Shown one piece after another: positions 24,769-33,839 of a stretch of 64,000 nucleotides of DNA. Location of the stretch: the NCBI RefSeq assembly GCF_009725165.1, contig NZ_WNZW01000006.1, positions 186,001 to 250,000 on the forward strand, in the 5' to 3' direction. Source of the stretch: Paenibacillus woosongensis (GTDB lineage Bacteria > Bacillota > Bacilli > Paenibacillales > Paenibacillaceae). Below the pieces are notes generated by a model that saw only the letters and a list, made by a program, of their open reading frames with translations, was not told the DNA's origin and searched no databases. The position numbers and the translations under genes were made by a program. The number at the start of each line of letters is the position of its first letter. Position 1 is the stretch's first letter.

Positions 24769-25977
24769 ATGACGGAAGCGCGACCTATTGCTGAAGGTGA
24801 GCAGAACAGTTCACAGGACTGGGCCAAGCTGAAGCAGGAGATTAAGGACGCCGCATATTCCATGGGAATCGATGATATCGGATTCGCCTCGGCCGATCCG
24901 TTCCTATCATTAAAAAATGTGCTCCTCGATCGCCGGGCTAAAGGTTATGAATCCGGGTTTGAGGAACCTGACATCAATAAAAGGATATACCCTGAGTTGT
25001 CGCTGGAACGGCCGGCTTCCTTGATTTCTATTGCAGTAGCCTATCCTTCCAAGCTCAACAATCCACCGAAGTCGGAGCCAGGCCTTCGCCGGGGGATTCT
25101 GGCCAGATCAGCTTGGGGCCAGGATTATCACACCGTGCTGCGTGAGGCAATGGCCCGGCTGGAGGAGTTCATCAAGGAGAGGGTGGAAGGAGCCCGCATC
25201 GAAAGCATGGTAGATACGGGGGCACTGGTGGACCGTGCCGTGGCCGAGCGGGCCGGAATCGGCTTTAAGGCGAAGAACTGTATGGTCATTTCGCCGAAAT
25301 GGGGCTCTTGGATCTACCTTGGCGAGCTGATTACGAATATTCCGTTTGAGCCGGATACTCCTGTAACCGAGGACTGCGGCGAATGCACGAAGTGCATCGA
25401 TTCCTGTCCGACGGGCGCCCTGGTGGGACCCGGCGAGCTGAATGCGCAGCGGTGCATATCTTTTCTGACCCAAACGAAGGGCTTCCTTGAAGACGAGTTC
25501 ATGAGGAAGATCGGCAACCGCCTGTATGGCTGCGATACCTGTCAGATGGTATGCCCGAAGAACAAGGGCAAGTCGTGGAATCACCGGCCAGAGCTGCAGC
25601 CTGATCCCGAAACGGTGAAGCCGCTGCTTCTCCCGATCCTTGATCTGAGCAACCGGGAGTTCAAGGATCGATTCGGCTCCAGCGCCGCTGCCTGGAGAGG
25701 AAAGAAGCCGATCCAGCGGAACGCGGTGATCGCGCTGGGTAACTTCAAAGATCAGGCCGCCGTGCCGAAATTAATAGATATCATGCGAAATGATTCAAGG
25801 CCGGTATTGAGAGGAACGGCAGCTTGGGCTTTGAGCCGGATTGGCGGAGAGGAAGCGCTTCAAGCTGTCAGCCAGGCCGTATCTGCCGAGAAGGACGAAG
25901 AGGTGCTTGCATACTTGCAGAGAGCTTTGACAGTGCTGCAGGAGCACGAAGTACAGCGGGAGGATGGGATGGAGTGA
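24769..25977 (+). CDS. queG: Epoxyqueuosine reductase
   Basis: A cobalamin and iron-sulfur enzyme of 402 aa for the last step of queuosine formation in tRNA, reducing epoxyqueuosine. Two ferredoxin-type cysteine clusters are seen: CGECTKCIDSCP (about 204-215) and CDTCQMVCP (about 254-262). The C-terminus (about 315-395) carries HEAT-like repeats, as in the family. The ATG at 24769 has AAGGAGGG 8 nt upstream; the frame is open further upstream without a start signal. The last codons overlap the next gene's GTG start by 4 bp. Confidence 0.94.
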   Translation: MTEARPIAEGEQNSSQDWAKLKQEIKDAAYSMGIDDIGFASADPFLSLKNVLLDRRAKGYESGFEEPDINKRIYPELSLERPASLISIAVAYPSKLNNPPKSEPGLRRGILARSAWGQDYHTVLREAMARLEEFIKERVEGARIESMVDTGALVDRAVAERAGIGFKAKNCMVISPKWGSWIYLGELITNIPFEPDTPVTEDCGECTKCIDSCPTGALVGPGELNAQRCISFLTQTKGFLEDEFMRKIGNRLYGCDTCQMVCPKNKGKSWNHRPELQPDPETVKPLLLPILDLSNREFKDRFGSSAAAWRGKKPIQRNAVIALGNFKDQAAVPKLIDIMRNDSRPVLRGTAAWALSRIGGEEALQAVSQAVSAEKDEEVLAYLQRALTVLQEHEVQREDGME

Positions 25978-26534
25978 ATTCAGATGCAGTGAAGAAAGTT
26001 AGCTTGTACTATGCGGAGATGGACTCGCCCATCGGCATGCTTACCCTTTGCGGAAGCGACCAGGGACTGTGCCATATTGAATTCGGCTCGTACGCGGACC
26101 GGGCAGATTTTCTCGGGACATGGGCAAACCGCTACTATTCGGGTGCTGAGTATGTGTATGTCGCGGAGCCGCTGGCTCCGGCCATGGCTCAGCTTGGCGA
26201 ATATTTCGCCGGGAAACGGCATAGCTTCGACCTTGCCTTGGACATGCGAGGCACAGAGTTCCAGCAAAAAGTATGGAAAGCCTTGCTAGATATTCCGTAT
26301 GGCGCGGCCGTCTCTTATAAGTCGATTGCCGAGCAAATCGGCCAGCCCAAGGCTGTTCGGGCTGTTGGCGGCGCAAATAATAAAAATCCGCTGCCTATCG
26401 TTGTTCCTTGTCATCGCGTCATAGGCTCAGGCGGAGCGCTTGTCGGTTACGGAGGGGGATTATCCATCAAAGAAAGCCTGCTCTCTTTAGAGCGCCAGCA
26501 TCATGATTGTACATTGACGACATCAGGCGAATAG
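25974..26534 (+). CDS. ogt: Methylated-DNA-protein-cysteine methyltransferase
   Basis: A repair protein of 186 aa that takes the methyl group from O6-methylguanine onto its own cysteine. The active-site PCHRVIG (Cys about 145) and the helix-turn-helix part FQQKVWKALLDIPYGAAVSYKSIA are complete, and GYGGGLSIKESLLSLE closes the domain. The GTG at 25974 overlaps the queG stop codon (GTGA) and has GGGAGG upstream. It is cotranscribed with queG and probably with the HD gene 23 bp later. Confidence 0.93.
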   Translation: MNSDAVKKVSLYYAEMDSPIGMLTLCGSDQGLCHIEFGSYADRADFLGTWANRYYSGAEYVYVAEPLAPAMAQLGEYFAGKRHSFDLALDMRGTEFQQKVWKALLDIPYGAAVSYKSIAEQIGQPKAVRAVGGANNKNPLPIVVPCHRVIGSGGALVGYGGGLSIKESLLSLERQHHDCTLTTSGE

Positions 26535-26557
26535 CGATCGCTAAGGGGGATTAATTC

Positions 26558-27592
26558 ATGAGATTCATGAGTGTTGAGGATATCGAACCGGGGCAGTACC
26601 TTGGCAAGACGGTATATTCTTCCAACGGGACGGTGCTACTGTCGGCTGGAATCCAGCTTACGGTCTACATGATTACGACGCTGAAGCGTATCGGTGTAAC
26701 CATGATCTACATCAAAGATCCGAATTTCGAGGACATTGAGGCGGAAGAAGTGCTCAGCGAATCGACGAAAGGCGCGGTCTTCAAGGAAATGAGCCATACG
26801 CTGGAGGCGGTAAGGTCCGGCAAGGACTGGAGTACGAAAAAAGTCAGCGTCAGCGTGGACACACTGCTGGAGGATATTTTGAATCACCGGGGCGTGCTGC
26901 TTCAGTTGACGGATATTCGCACTGCGGATAATAACGATTACATTCACGCGGTGAACGTATGCCTGCTGTCCTCAATGATCGGGCTTAATATGGGACTGAA
27001 TTACTCCCAGCTTAAGGATCTGGCGATCGGAGCTTTGCTGCATGATATCGGTAAAGCGAATCCATTGGCGGAAGGGGCATTCGGGAGTGGGATGGAAGAT
27101 CACCATACCTGGAGAGGCTTCGAGGTGTTGAAAAATAAGCGCGAGTTCAGTCTGCTGATCGCGCACACCGCTCTTCAGCATCACGAATGCTTGGACGGCA
27201 GCGGTCTGCCGCGCGGGCTGGAAAGCGACGACATTCATCTTTTTCCTAAAATTGTAGCTGTGGCAAACCGGTATGATAATCTGATTGGCGGTGGCGGAAG
27301 CAATGGCCGCCCTATGCTCCCTCATGAAGCGTGCGAACAACTGATGGCCTTCTCCGAGAAGGAGCTGGATCATGAGGTGCTTGTCGAATTTACAAGAATC
27401 GTCTCGGTTTATCCGAACGGAACTTCCGTGCGCCTATCGACGAAGGAGACTGGCGTCGTAGTGCGGCAGCATCGGGGCTTGCCCGGACGTCCGGTTGTTC
27501 GCGTCATTTTCGGCTCAGGAGAAGATATCGAGGTCAAGGAAGTTGACCTTGCCGTAGAGACGACAACTTTTATCGAAGCAGTATTGGCTTAA
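26558..27592 (+). CDS. HD-GYP-type phosphohydrolase
   Basis: A cytoplasmic protein of 344 aa. Residues 1-60 resemble the small N-terminal domain common in Bacillales HD-GYP proteins, and the HD domain spans about 115-240 with the metal-binding HDIGK (about 162-166). The GYP-loop equivalent reads HHECLDGSGLPRG (about 207-219). HD-GYP enzymes degrade cyclic di-GMP; here the G-Y-P triplet is G-L-P, which can accompany loss or change of activity. The C-terminal 60 residues form a beta-rich domain. It follows ogt by 23 bp. Confidence 0.85.
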   Translation: MRFMSVEDIEPGQYLGKTVYSSNGTVLLSAGIQLTVYMITTLKRIGVTMIYIKDPNFEDIEAEEVLSESTKGAVFKEMSHTLEAVRSGKDWSTKKVSVSVDTLLEDILNHRGVLLQLTDIRTADNNDYIHAVNVCLLSSMIGLNMGLNYSQLKDLAIGALLHDIGKANPLAEGAFGSGMEDHHTWRGFEVLKNKREFSLLIAHTALQHHECLDGSGLPRGLESDDIHLFPKIVAVANRYDNLIGGGGSNGRPMLPHEACEQLMAFSEKELDHEVLVEFTRIVSVYPNGTSVRLSTKETGVVVRQHRGLPGRPVVRVIFGSGEDIEVKEVDLAVETTTFIEAVLA

Positions 27593-27708
27593 ATTTTTAA
27601 AGATTCATTTGCTAGGTATGTTGCGGAAATGATATTATATCTTGAGGTACTGAAAGCATACCACAACAAGAATGAAACATTTGATCACAATACAGGGGTG
27701 GCTGAACC

Positions 27709-27942
27709 ATGAATTACGTAATTCCTATTATTACACTTATCGTCGGCTTGGTCGGCGGTTTCTTCATTGGCGTAATCTATTTGCGCCAACAATTGATGAA
27801 GATGCAGAATGATCCGCAAATGCTTCAGAAGATGGCGAAGCAAATGGGCTACAATTTGAACGGGCAGCAAATGCAGCGCGCTCAGCAAATGATGAAGAAG
27901 CAGGGCATGACGCAGCCGCAAGGCCGCCGGAAGAAGAAATAA
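27709..27942 (+). CDS. yneF: YneF family membrane protein
   Basis: A small protein of 77 aa with one N-terminal membrane segment (about 4-24) followed by a charged, Gln/Met-rich cytoplasmic tail. NDPQMLQKMAKQMGYNLNGQQ is the typical core of the UPF0154/YneF family, conserved in Firmicutes with no established function. The ribosome site is a weak AGGGGTGG. The C-terminus is strongly basic (GRRKKK). Confidence 0.93.
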   Translation: MNYVIPIITLIVGLVGGFFIGVIYLRQQLMKMQNDPQMLQKMAKQMGYNLNGQQMQRAQQMMKKQGMTQPQGRRKKK

Positions 27943-28012
27943 TAGGTAGTCTATTTTTACGACAGACACACTCTGCTCCCTGGATAGGGAGAACAGGAAG
28001 GAGGAGGCGCGA

Positions 28013-28606
28013 GTGGCAGGCGTCAAAGATTATGTAAATACTCAGGTTGGAGCCAACCGGGAGAAGATTGAACACCATGTCCGCGAAATATTGAAGCTGA
28101 TTGGTGAAGATGTTGAGCGGGAAGGCCTTATCGATACACCGGCACGGGTAGCCCGGATGTACGAAGAAATATACGGCGGTTACGAGGTGGATCCTCGCGA
28201 TGTGCTTGGAGTTACGTTCGAGGAGAACCATGAAGAACTCGTAATCGTAAAGGATATCGTGTACTACAGTCAATGCGAGCACCACACGGCCCCTTTCTTC
28301 GGCAAGGTGCACATCGGCTATATCCCGAGCGGCAGAATCGCCGGACTTAGCAAACTGGCCCGTTTGGTGGAAGCGGTCACCCGCAGACTGCAGGTACAGG
28401 AGCGCATTACCTCGCAAATCGCCGACATTATGGACGAGGTTCTTAAGCCGCAAGGTGTGATGGTCGTCGTGGAAGGCGAGCATCTCTGCATGTGTGCCCG
28501 CGGCATCAAGAAGCCGGGAAGCAAGACGGTGACCTCAGCCGTACGGGGAACGTTCCGTTCCGATGCAGCTTCTAGAGCAGAGTTTTTGTCGCTGATTAAG
28601 GAATAG
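28013..28606 (+). CDS. folE: GTP cyclohydrolase I
   Basis: A protein of 197 aa that converts GTP to dihydroneopterin triphosphate, the first step of folate synthesis. Zinc and active-site residues are in [22 protein letters not shown] (about 85-106) and [19 protein letters not shown] (about 159-177). [13 protein letters not shown] is the family's N-terminal signature. The GTG at 28013 is preceded by AAGGAGGAGG. It is followed by a strong bidirectional terminator. Confidence 0.96.
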   Translation: MAGVKDYVNTQVGANREKIEHHVREILKLIGEDVEREGLIDTPARVARMYEEIYGGYEVDPRDVLGVTFEENHEELVIVKDIVYYSQCEHHTAPFFGKVHIGYIPSGRIAGLSKLARLVEAVTRRLQVQERITSQIADIMDEVLKPQGVMVVVEGEHLCMCARGIKKPGSKTVTSAVRGTFRSDAASRAEFLSLIKE

Positions 28607-28641
28607 TGAACGGGTTGCTCTAGCTCAAACCCTAAAAACAA

Positions 28642-28668
28642 AACACGCCTTCATGGCGTGTTTTTTTA
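28642..28668. terminator. Bidirectional terminator between folE and the kinase gene
   Basis: AACACGCC (28642-28649) and GGCGTGTT (28655-28662), followed by T's on the plus strand and by TTTTGTTTTT on the minus strand. Confidence 0.9.
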
Positions 28669-28742
28669 TTTACTTTTAAATTTGTTAATTCAACGCATTC
28701 CGTTATCCTCTAAGGATGCCTTCTTCATTTAGTTTGGATAGC

Positions 28743-30200
28743 TTATGTGTCCTGAAGCGGGATGGTAAAGCGTACCGTCGCCCCGCAAGCTGGATTGTTC
28801 TCGGCGCAAATCTGTCCCCCATGATGCTGAATCAGAAGCTTGGCGATATATAACCCAAGCCCCGAGTGTCCTTTTTGCCTGGAGGATGAATGACTCCCCT
28901 GATAAAACTGCTTGAATGCCTGTTGCAGATCCTGCGGCTGTGCAAACCCTGCTCCATTATCCGTGATAGACATCATCACCTGCTGCCCGGTAATTTCGAT
29001 GCGCCATTGAATCCGTCCGGCTTCAGGCGTATACCGGATGCTGTTCGACACGAGGTTATCGAGGACCTGAATGATGCGATACGGATCGAAGATGACAGGA
29101 TTGTTGACCGTTCGGTAATCGTTAATCTCAGTATCGAAAGTTATATTCTTATCCTTACATAAGGCCGCATATTCCACGGTTTTATGATCCGCAAATTCTT
29201 CAATATCCACGGGAAGCGGCTGGAGCCGAAACGACATTTTCTCAAGCTCCGCAATGGTGTTCATATCCTGCAGGAGTTTTGAAGCACGGATGGTGTTGCG
29301 CCGGATAACCTGCAGATATTGCGCTCTTTTGTCCGCATAAGCTTCTCCCTCCAGCTGTTCCATACCCTCGACATGCCCTTGAATAATCGTAAGAGGCGTA
29401 CGCAGATCGTGGGCGAGCGCTGCAAACATGGTGCTTCTTTCTTTTTCCATTCTCCATTCCCGCTCAATGGAATGCTCCAGCTCCTGCCGCATGTCTTCAA
29501 AAGCATTCGTCAAACGGTTTACTTCCGTTATGGGTGAAGTCCCGGTCATGGAAAAGCGTAAATTTTGCGCTGTAATCATTTCTGCTCCTTGCAGAAGCTG
29601 CTGTAATGGAGCGTTGATCATCCGGCTGAACCGCCTTCCGAATATGAAGGTGAACAAGATGATATATAGAAATGGCGATAGGAAAAAAGTCAGGAATCCA
29701 AAGGTTACGATAGGGTTAAGCGCTGGATTGGCTGCCGTCACTTTGAGGTGATAACCCAGCAGAAGAACGCCTATGAATTCTCCATTCCGGGACATAACCG
29801 GCACATATTTAACAAGTTGGTTGAGGCTGCTGTGCGTCTGGTTCAAGCGTGCCAGGAGCTTCTGCCGGTTAAGTGATTCTGTAATTTCAAGATCCCCGTA
29901 TAAGCTTTCACCCGCAGGCGACACAACGAGGAAGTTTATGCCCTGTGAGGGGATCACCTTTTCCAGCCCGGCTTGTCCCTGCGTGTTCATGATAGAATCA
30001 CCTTGGGTTTTTGCGTACTCTGAAATGACGGGAATTTGCGCTTCGTAATGATTCGCCGGGAACAGATTGTCATGGTTGAACAAGTAGCTAAGCAGCAGCA
30101 CGAGTAATCCCCAGGTTATCAGTGTAGCCAGCAAGCTGCAGGCTAGAATGGAGGCGAAGTGTCGGGCAAACGTATTTTTTATGGAACGTTGCTTGCTCAT
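28743..30200 (-). CDS. Two-component sensor histidine kinase
   Basis: A membrane kinase of 485 aa. Two membrane segments (about 15-40 and 165-185) enclose an extracellular sensor of about 120 residues; a HAMP domain follows. The phosphoacceptor helix is ALAHDLRTPLTIIQGHVEG (His about 265), then the N box DNLVSNSIRYTPEAG, G1 DNGAGF and G2 GHSGLGLYIAKLL. It overlaps the response-regulator gene by 4 bp (ATGA), so the pair is translated together. An earlier GTG at 30212 lacks a better ribosome site. The signal is unknown; the sensor topology is of the classical periplasmic-sensing type. Confidence 0.92.
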   Translation of the reverse strand: MSKQRSIKNTFARHFASILACSLLATLITWGLLVLLLSYLFNHDNLFPANHYEAQIPVISEYAKTQGDSIMNTQGQAGLEKVIPSQGINFLVVSPAGESLYGDLEITESLNRQKLLARLNQTHSSLNQLVKYVPVMSRNGEFIGVLLLGYHLKVTAANPALNPIVTFGFLTFFLSPFLYIILFTFIFGRRFSRMINAPLQQLLQGAEMITAQNLRFSMTGTSPITEVNRLTNAFEDMRQELEHSIEREWRMEKERSTMFAALAHDLRTPLTIIQGHVEGMEQLEGEAYADKRAQYLQVIRRNTIRASKLLQDMNTIAELEKMSFRLQPLPVDIEEFADHKTVEYAALCKDKNITFDTEINDYRTVNNPVIFDPYRIIQVLDNLVSNSIRYTPEAGRIQWRIEITGQQVMMSITDNGAGFAQPQDLQQAFKQFYQGSHSSSRQKGHSGLGLYIAKLLIQHHGGQICAENNPACGATVRFTIPLQDT

Positions 30201-30886
30201 TTGGGGTCCCACTTGTAGCCGATGCCCCAGACGGTTTGAATATAGGTACGGTCTTGTGCGTAGGCAGCCAGCTTAGCCCGGATTTTCTTGATATGCTCCG
30301 TGATCGTGGAATCGTCACCCTCTGCGTTAAATCCCCATAACTTCTCATAGATTTGCTCTCGAGCAAAAACCTGCCCCTGATGCATGGCCAACAATTCAAC
30401 GATCCGATACTCCTTATTCGTAAGGGCGATGTTGTGTCCATTGCAGTTCACGGTATGTCCCTTGCAATTGATCGTCAGGGACGGGAATCGAAGGACGCCT
30501 TGTTCTTTTTGCATATGGATTCTCTGCTCTCTCCGCAGATGGGCATGGATTCTGGCCTTTAATTCAGCGAGGCTGAAGGGTTTAAGCAGATAATCATCCC
30601 CGCCTGCGGCCAGCCCCCGAATACGGTCCACTTCACTCTGACAGGCACTTAGAAACACAATGGGACATTGCGTCGTTTCCCTAAGCCGCTCGCATACTTC
30701 AATGCCGTTCATCTCGGGCATCATCACATCGAGGATGATCAGCGAGGGCTGCTGTTGGCTCTGGATTAAGGCATCCCGCCCGTTACCGGCCGTAAGCACG
30801 CGATAGCCTTCATGTTCAAGCGCATCTTGTATAAAAGCAATGATTTCTTCTTCATCATCCACCAATAGGATCGTTTCGTTTGCCAT
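30197..30886 (-). CDS. OmpR-family response regulator
   Basis: A protein of 229 aa with a receiver domain: acidic pair DDEEE near residue 10, phosphoacceptor Asp in LIILDVMMPEM (about 53), and Lys in LLKPFSLAELKAR (about 102). The C-terminal winged helix carries ALTNKEYRIVELL and GDDSTITEHIKKIRAKL, ending VWGIGYKWDPK. The segment GDDSTITEHI resembles regulators of the VanR/SpaR kind linked to cell-wall antibiotics, but this is only suggestive. GGAGGG lies about 12 nt before the ATG. Direct repeats that fit its dimer lie just upstream (30952-31010). Confidence 0.93.
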   Translation of the reverse strand: MANETILLVDDEEEIIAFIQDALEHEGYRVLTAGNGRDALIQSQQQPSLIILDVMMPEMNGIEVCERLRETTQCPIVFLSACQSEVDRIRGLAAGGDDYLLKPFSLAELKARIHAHLRREQRIHMQKEQGVLRFPSLTINCKGHTVNCNGHNIALTNKEYRIVELLAMHQGQVFAREQIYEKLWGFNAEGDDSTITEHIKKIRAKLAAYAQDRTYIQTVWGIGYKWDPK

Positions 30887-30951
30887 ATGTGATTACACCC
30901 TCCAAGAACTAGCTATAAAAAGTTCCATCTTGTTATTGTACACGTCAATTC

Positions 30952-31010
30952 TAAAGAATAAATAAAGAAAGTCGAATTAGTCCAATATGTAATTCTTTAT
31001 CCTTTCTTTA
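30952..31010. promoter_or_regulatory. Paired direct-repeat operators between the regulator and DUF418 genes
   Basis: TAAAGAA occurs at 30952-30958 and 30963-30969, and its complement TTCTTTA at 30993-30999 and 31004-31010. Each pair has an exact 11-bp period, the usual arrangement for an OmpR-family dimer. One pair points toward each divergent gene. Binding by the adjacent response regulator is inference. Confidence 0.7.
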
Positions 31011-31055
31011 TGATTGTACCTTAACCTGAAGGCATAATGAGAAGGAGGCACGAGG

Positions 31056-32279
31056 ATGGCAATGAAATCACAATCAAGAATAGAGCTGTTAGACAGCTTA
31101 AGGGGATTTGCTCTATTAGGAATCATTCTGGTCAACATCACCTTTTTCACAACATCGCTTCAGACGATTTCATATGGGGTTGATTTATGGTCTGGCTGGT
31201 ATAATGAGGTGGCTATGCTGCTGCGCGGGATTGTCATTGACGGCAAATTTGTACTCATTTTTTCTTTTTTGTTTGGTTTTGGGATGGCAATGCTGCAGGA
31301 GAGCAGTCAGGCTAAAGGAAGAAGTTTCAACCGTATTTATATTCGAAGATTGACGGCTTTATTATTGTTCGGTTTGCTCCATGGAATCTTCATCTGGTAT
31401 GGAGACATACTGACACATTATGCGCTTCTGGGCTTTCTCCTCATGCTATTTCAGCGCTGCAAGCCGAGAACGCTGCTGATTTGGTCTCTGATCCTGCTGT
31501 TGATCGTTCCCGTTCTCGTGACGGGCGCCAGTCTGTTGAGCAGCACTGCAGGCCAAGCGCTTGAGCCGATGAGCCAAGCGGATGCCCGTCAGATAGGGGT
31601 CTATTACCAAGAACGGGATGCCGCCATTTACGGTGAGGGGACCGTTGCCCAGATGACCATTCAGCGGGTGAATGATTTTATTGGCTCCATCTTTAATATG
31701 CTGCTCTTTTACCCGCAAATACTAGGCATGTTCTTGATGGGCGCCTACTTCTGCAAACGCCGATTCTTGCATAAGATTCAGGAGAACCGGAAGGGAATAC
31801 TCCGACTGGTTCTCATTGGCGGAAGCGTAGGTCTTGTGCTTCAGCTCGTTATATCACTGACGAAGAAAGGGCTTCCGTTCTGGGGCGAGGCGGCAGCATT
31901 GTTCGTAGGGGCGCCGCTCTTAGCTCTGGCCTATATCGGAACATTTGCACTTTTATATCAACACAAACTCTGGAAAAAGGTACTCCATTGGTTTTCCTAC
32001 CCTGGGAAAATGGCCTTCACAAACTATCTGCTTCAATCGGTCCTTTGCGGATTGATCTTTTACAGCTACGGTCTGGGATGGTATGGAAAGATCGAGCCAG
32101 TCTTGCAAATGTTAATTGCTGTCGGCATTTTTGCTCTGCAAGCGGTATTTAGCCGGGTCTGGTTCAATTGGCTTCCGATCGGACCTCTCGAATATGTTTG
32201 GCGCCTGTTCACTTATTGGGGAAATCCGCTGAATCGAGGCGAGAAAGGGAAGGCTGCTTCTGTTCATGAAGCACCATGA
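31056..32279 (+). CDS. DUF418 membrane protein, YeiB-like
   Basis: An integral membrane protein of 407 aa with about ten hydrophobic segments. The start, IELLDSLRGFALLGIILVNI, is the signature of the DUF418/YeiB group, related to membrane acyltransferases with DUF1624 regions. The C-terminal DUF418 part ends with AVFSRVWFNWLPIGPLEYVWRLFTYW. AAGGAGG lies 7 nt before the ATG. The gene is divergent from a two-component system and shares its intergenic operators, so it is a likely target. The substrate of this family is not established. Confidence 0.88.
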   Translation: MAMKSQSRIELLDSLRGFALLGIILVNITFFTTSLQTISYGVDLWSGWYNEVAMLLRGIVIDGKFVLIFSFLFGFGMAMLQESSQAKGRSFNRIYIRRLTALLLFGLLHGIFIWYGDILTHYALLGFLLMLFQRCKPRTLLIWSLILLLIVPVLVTGASLLSSTAGQALEPMSQADARQIGVYYQERDAAIYGEGTVAQMTIQRVNDFIGSIFNMLLFYPQILGMFLMGAYFCKRRFLHKIQENRKGILRLVLIGGSVGLVLQLVISLTKKGLPFWGEAAALFVGAPLLALAYIGTFALLYQHKLWKKVLHWFSYPGKMAFTNYLLQSVLCGLIFYSYGLGWYGKIEPVLQMLIAVGIFALQAVFSRVWFNWLPIGPLEYVWRLFTYWGNPLNRGEKGKAASVHEAP

Positions 32280-32325
32280 ATTAAATCTTCACTGCATCAA
32301 AGCACCTAAGCTTTAAATAAAAGCC

Positions 32326-32355
32326 TTGCAATTTTGTTCCGGGGTGTAATACAAT
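32326..32355 (+). promoter_or_regulatory. Promoter of the T-box leader
   Basis: TTGCAA (32326-32331), 18-bp spacer, TACAAT (32350-32355). Confidence 0.6.
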
Positions 32356-32369
32356 GCTTCTAAATTCAT

Positions 32370-32650
32370 CAACACAATATGTTCAAACAAGCGATGATGG
32401 AAAGAGTAAGCGAAAGAACGTTCCTGACAGGAAAGGGCTGCCACCGACTGAGAGCGCCCGGGCGAAGGTTCTCCGCTGAAGTTCATTCCGGAGCTGGTAG
32501 GCTGATAATCTGCATGCTTCGTGCAGAGAGTAGGTTTACCCGTAACCCTTGCGTTAAGAGGTTCAAGTGAGATGTGCCTGCTTATTTCGGCATATCTAAT
32601 AAGGGTGGTACCACGACTCCTCGTCCCTTTCCGGGCGGGGGTCTTTTTGT
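32370..32650 (+). promoter_or_regulatory. T-box leader, probably Phe-specific
   Basis: A full T-box riboswitch. Stem I begins with GATGATGGAAAGAGTA; the distal part holds GAGAGCGCC. The specifier side reads CTGAAG-TTC-A, giving codon TTC (32482-32484) and so tRNA-Phe. The T-box itself is AAGGGTGGTACCACG (32601-32615). Its bulge TGGT matches a tRNA end with discriminator A, as in tRNA-Phe. The terminator stem follows at about 32614-32643 with five T's. Uncharged tRNA would allow transcription of the downstream aromatic synthesis gene. The specifier assignment is less certain than the T-box. Confidence 0.88.
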
Positions 32651-32685
32651 TTTATACACTGGAAAATGGGGAGAGGAGAATGTAA

Positions 32686-33753
32686 ATGAGTCAACGTTTG
32701 GAACAATTAAGATCAGAGCTGGATTCCGTGAATCTGCAGCTTCTGGAACTGTTGTCGGAGCGGGCGCGGATCGCCCAGGAGATCGGTCAGGAGAAGCAAA
32801 AACAGGGCGTTCCTGCTTTTGATCCGGTACGCGAGAAAAAAATGCTGGATGCTCTGGTGGAGCATAACGAAGGTCCTTTCGATAATGAAACGGTACGTCA
32901 TTTATTTAAACAGATTTTTCAGGCATCGTTAAAGCTGCAGCAGGTCGATCATAAGAAGCATCTGCTCGTCAGCCGGAAGAAGAAGCAGGAAGATACGCTG
33001 GTTCAGCTGGGCAGCACGGTGATTGGCGGCGGCACACCGGTAATGATTGCAGGGCCATGCTCGGTTGAAAGCTATGAACAAGTGCGCCAGGTTGCAGCGG
33101 CCTTGAAGCAAGCGGGGATGACGGTCATGCGCGGCGGTGCGTTTAAACCGAGAACATCGCCCTACGATTTTCAGGGCTTGGGCATCGATGGCCTGAAAAT
33201 TCTGAAGGACGTGGCGTCCGAGTTCGGGCTGAAGACGATTAGCGAAATCGTGGACCCAGCGCATATTGAGCTTGCGTGCGAATACATTGACGTCATTCAG
33301 ATTGGTGCGCGGAACATGCAGAACTTTGAGCTGCTAAAAGCGGCAGGCAACGTTCGGACGCCAGTGCTGCTGAAGCGTGGTCTCGCGGCTACGATCGATG
33401 AATTCGTACACGCTGCGGAATACATCGTTTCCCGCGGTAATACGCAGGTCATGCTGATTGAACGCGGCATACGGACGTATGAGAAGGCTACGAGGAACAC
33501 CTTGGACATCTCGGCGGTGCCGATACTGAAGCAAGAAACGCATCTTCCGGTGCTGGTGGATGTGACGCACTCCACAGGGCGCAAAGACATCCTGGCCCCT
33601 TGTGCCAGAGCGGCTCTAGCTGCCGGTGCAGACGGTGTCATGGTGGAGGTACATCCCGATCCGGCAACAGCGCTCTCCGATGCGGCGCAGCAGCTTAATA
33701 TTCCGGAGTTCCATGATTTCCTGGCAAGCGTGAGGAAGTCGGGTTTGCTGTAA
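32686..33753 (+). CDS. aroA: Bifunctional DAHP synthase / chorismate mutase
   Basis: A protein of 355 aa. Residues 1-85 are a chorismate mutase of the AroQ type ([23 protein letters not shown]), and about 95-355 a type I-beta DAHP synthase with [38 protein letters not shown] and [11 protein letters not shown]. It starts the shikimate pathway by joining phosphoenolpyruvate and erythrose 4-phosphate; the fused mutase serves as the feedback sensor for chorismate or prephenate in Bacillus. Symbols aroA (B. subtilis) and aroG/aroF are all in use. It is monocistronic behind a T-box leader, so its expression follows the charging of an aromatic tRNA. Confidence 0.96.
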   Translation: MSQRLEQLRSELDSVNLQLLELLSERARIAQEIGQEKQKQGVPAFDPVREKKMLDALVEHNEGPFDNETVRHLFKQIFQASLKLQQVDHKKHLLVSRKKKQEDTLVQLGSTVIGGGTPVMIAGPCSVESYEQVRQVAAALKQAGMTVMRGGAFKPRTSPYDFQGLGIDGLKILKDVASEFGLKTISEIVDPAHIELACEYIDVIQIGARNMQNFELLKAAGNVRTPVLLKRGLAATIDEFVHAAEYIVSRGNTQVMLIERGIRTYEKATRNTLDISAVPILKQETHLPVLVDVTHSTGRKDILAPCARAALAAGADGVMVEVHPDPATALSDAAQQLNIPEFHDFLASVRKSGLL

Positions 33754-33782
33754 ACATTGTGCAATAAAGTTTAATAAGAATG

Positions 33783-33826
33783 AATGGCTGCTTTTCGGAG
33801 AGATTCCGAGAGGCAGCCATTTTGTT
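33783..33826. terminator. Terminator between aroA and the SOD gene
   Basis: ATGGCTGC pairs with GCAGCCAT around an inner CGG/CCG pair, followed by TTTTGTT. It separates convergent genes and can work both ways. Confidence 0.8.
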
Positions 33827-33839
33827 ATTGAATATCCAC

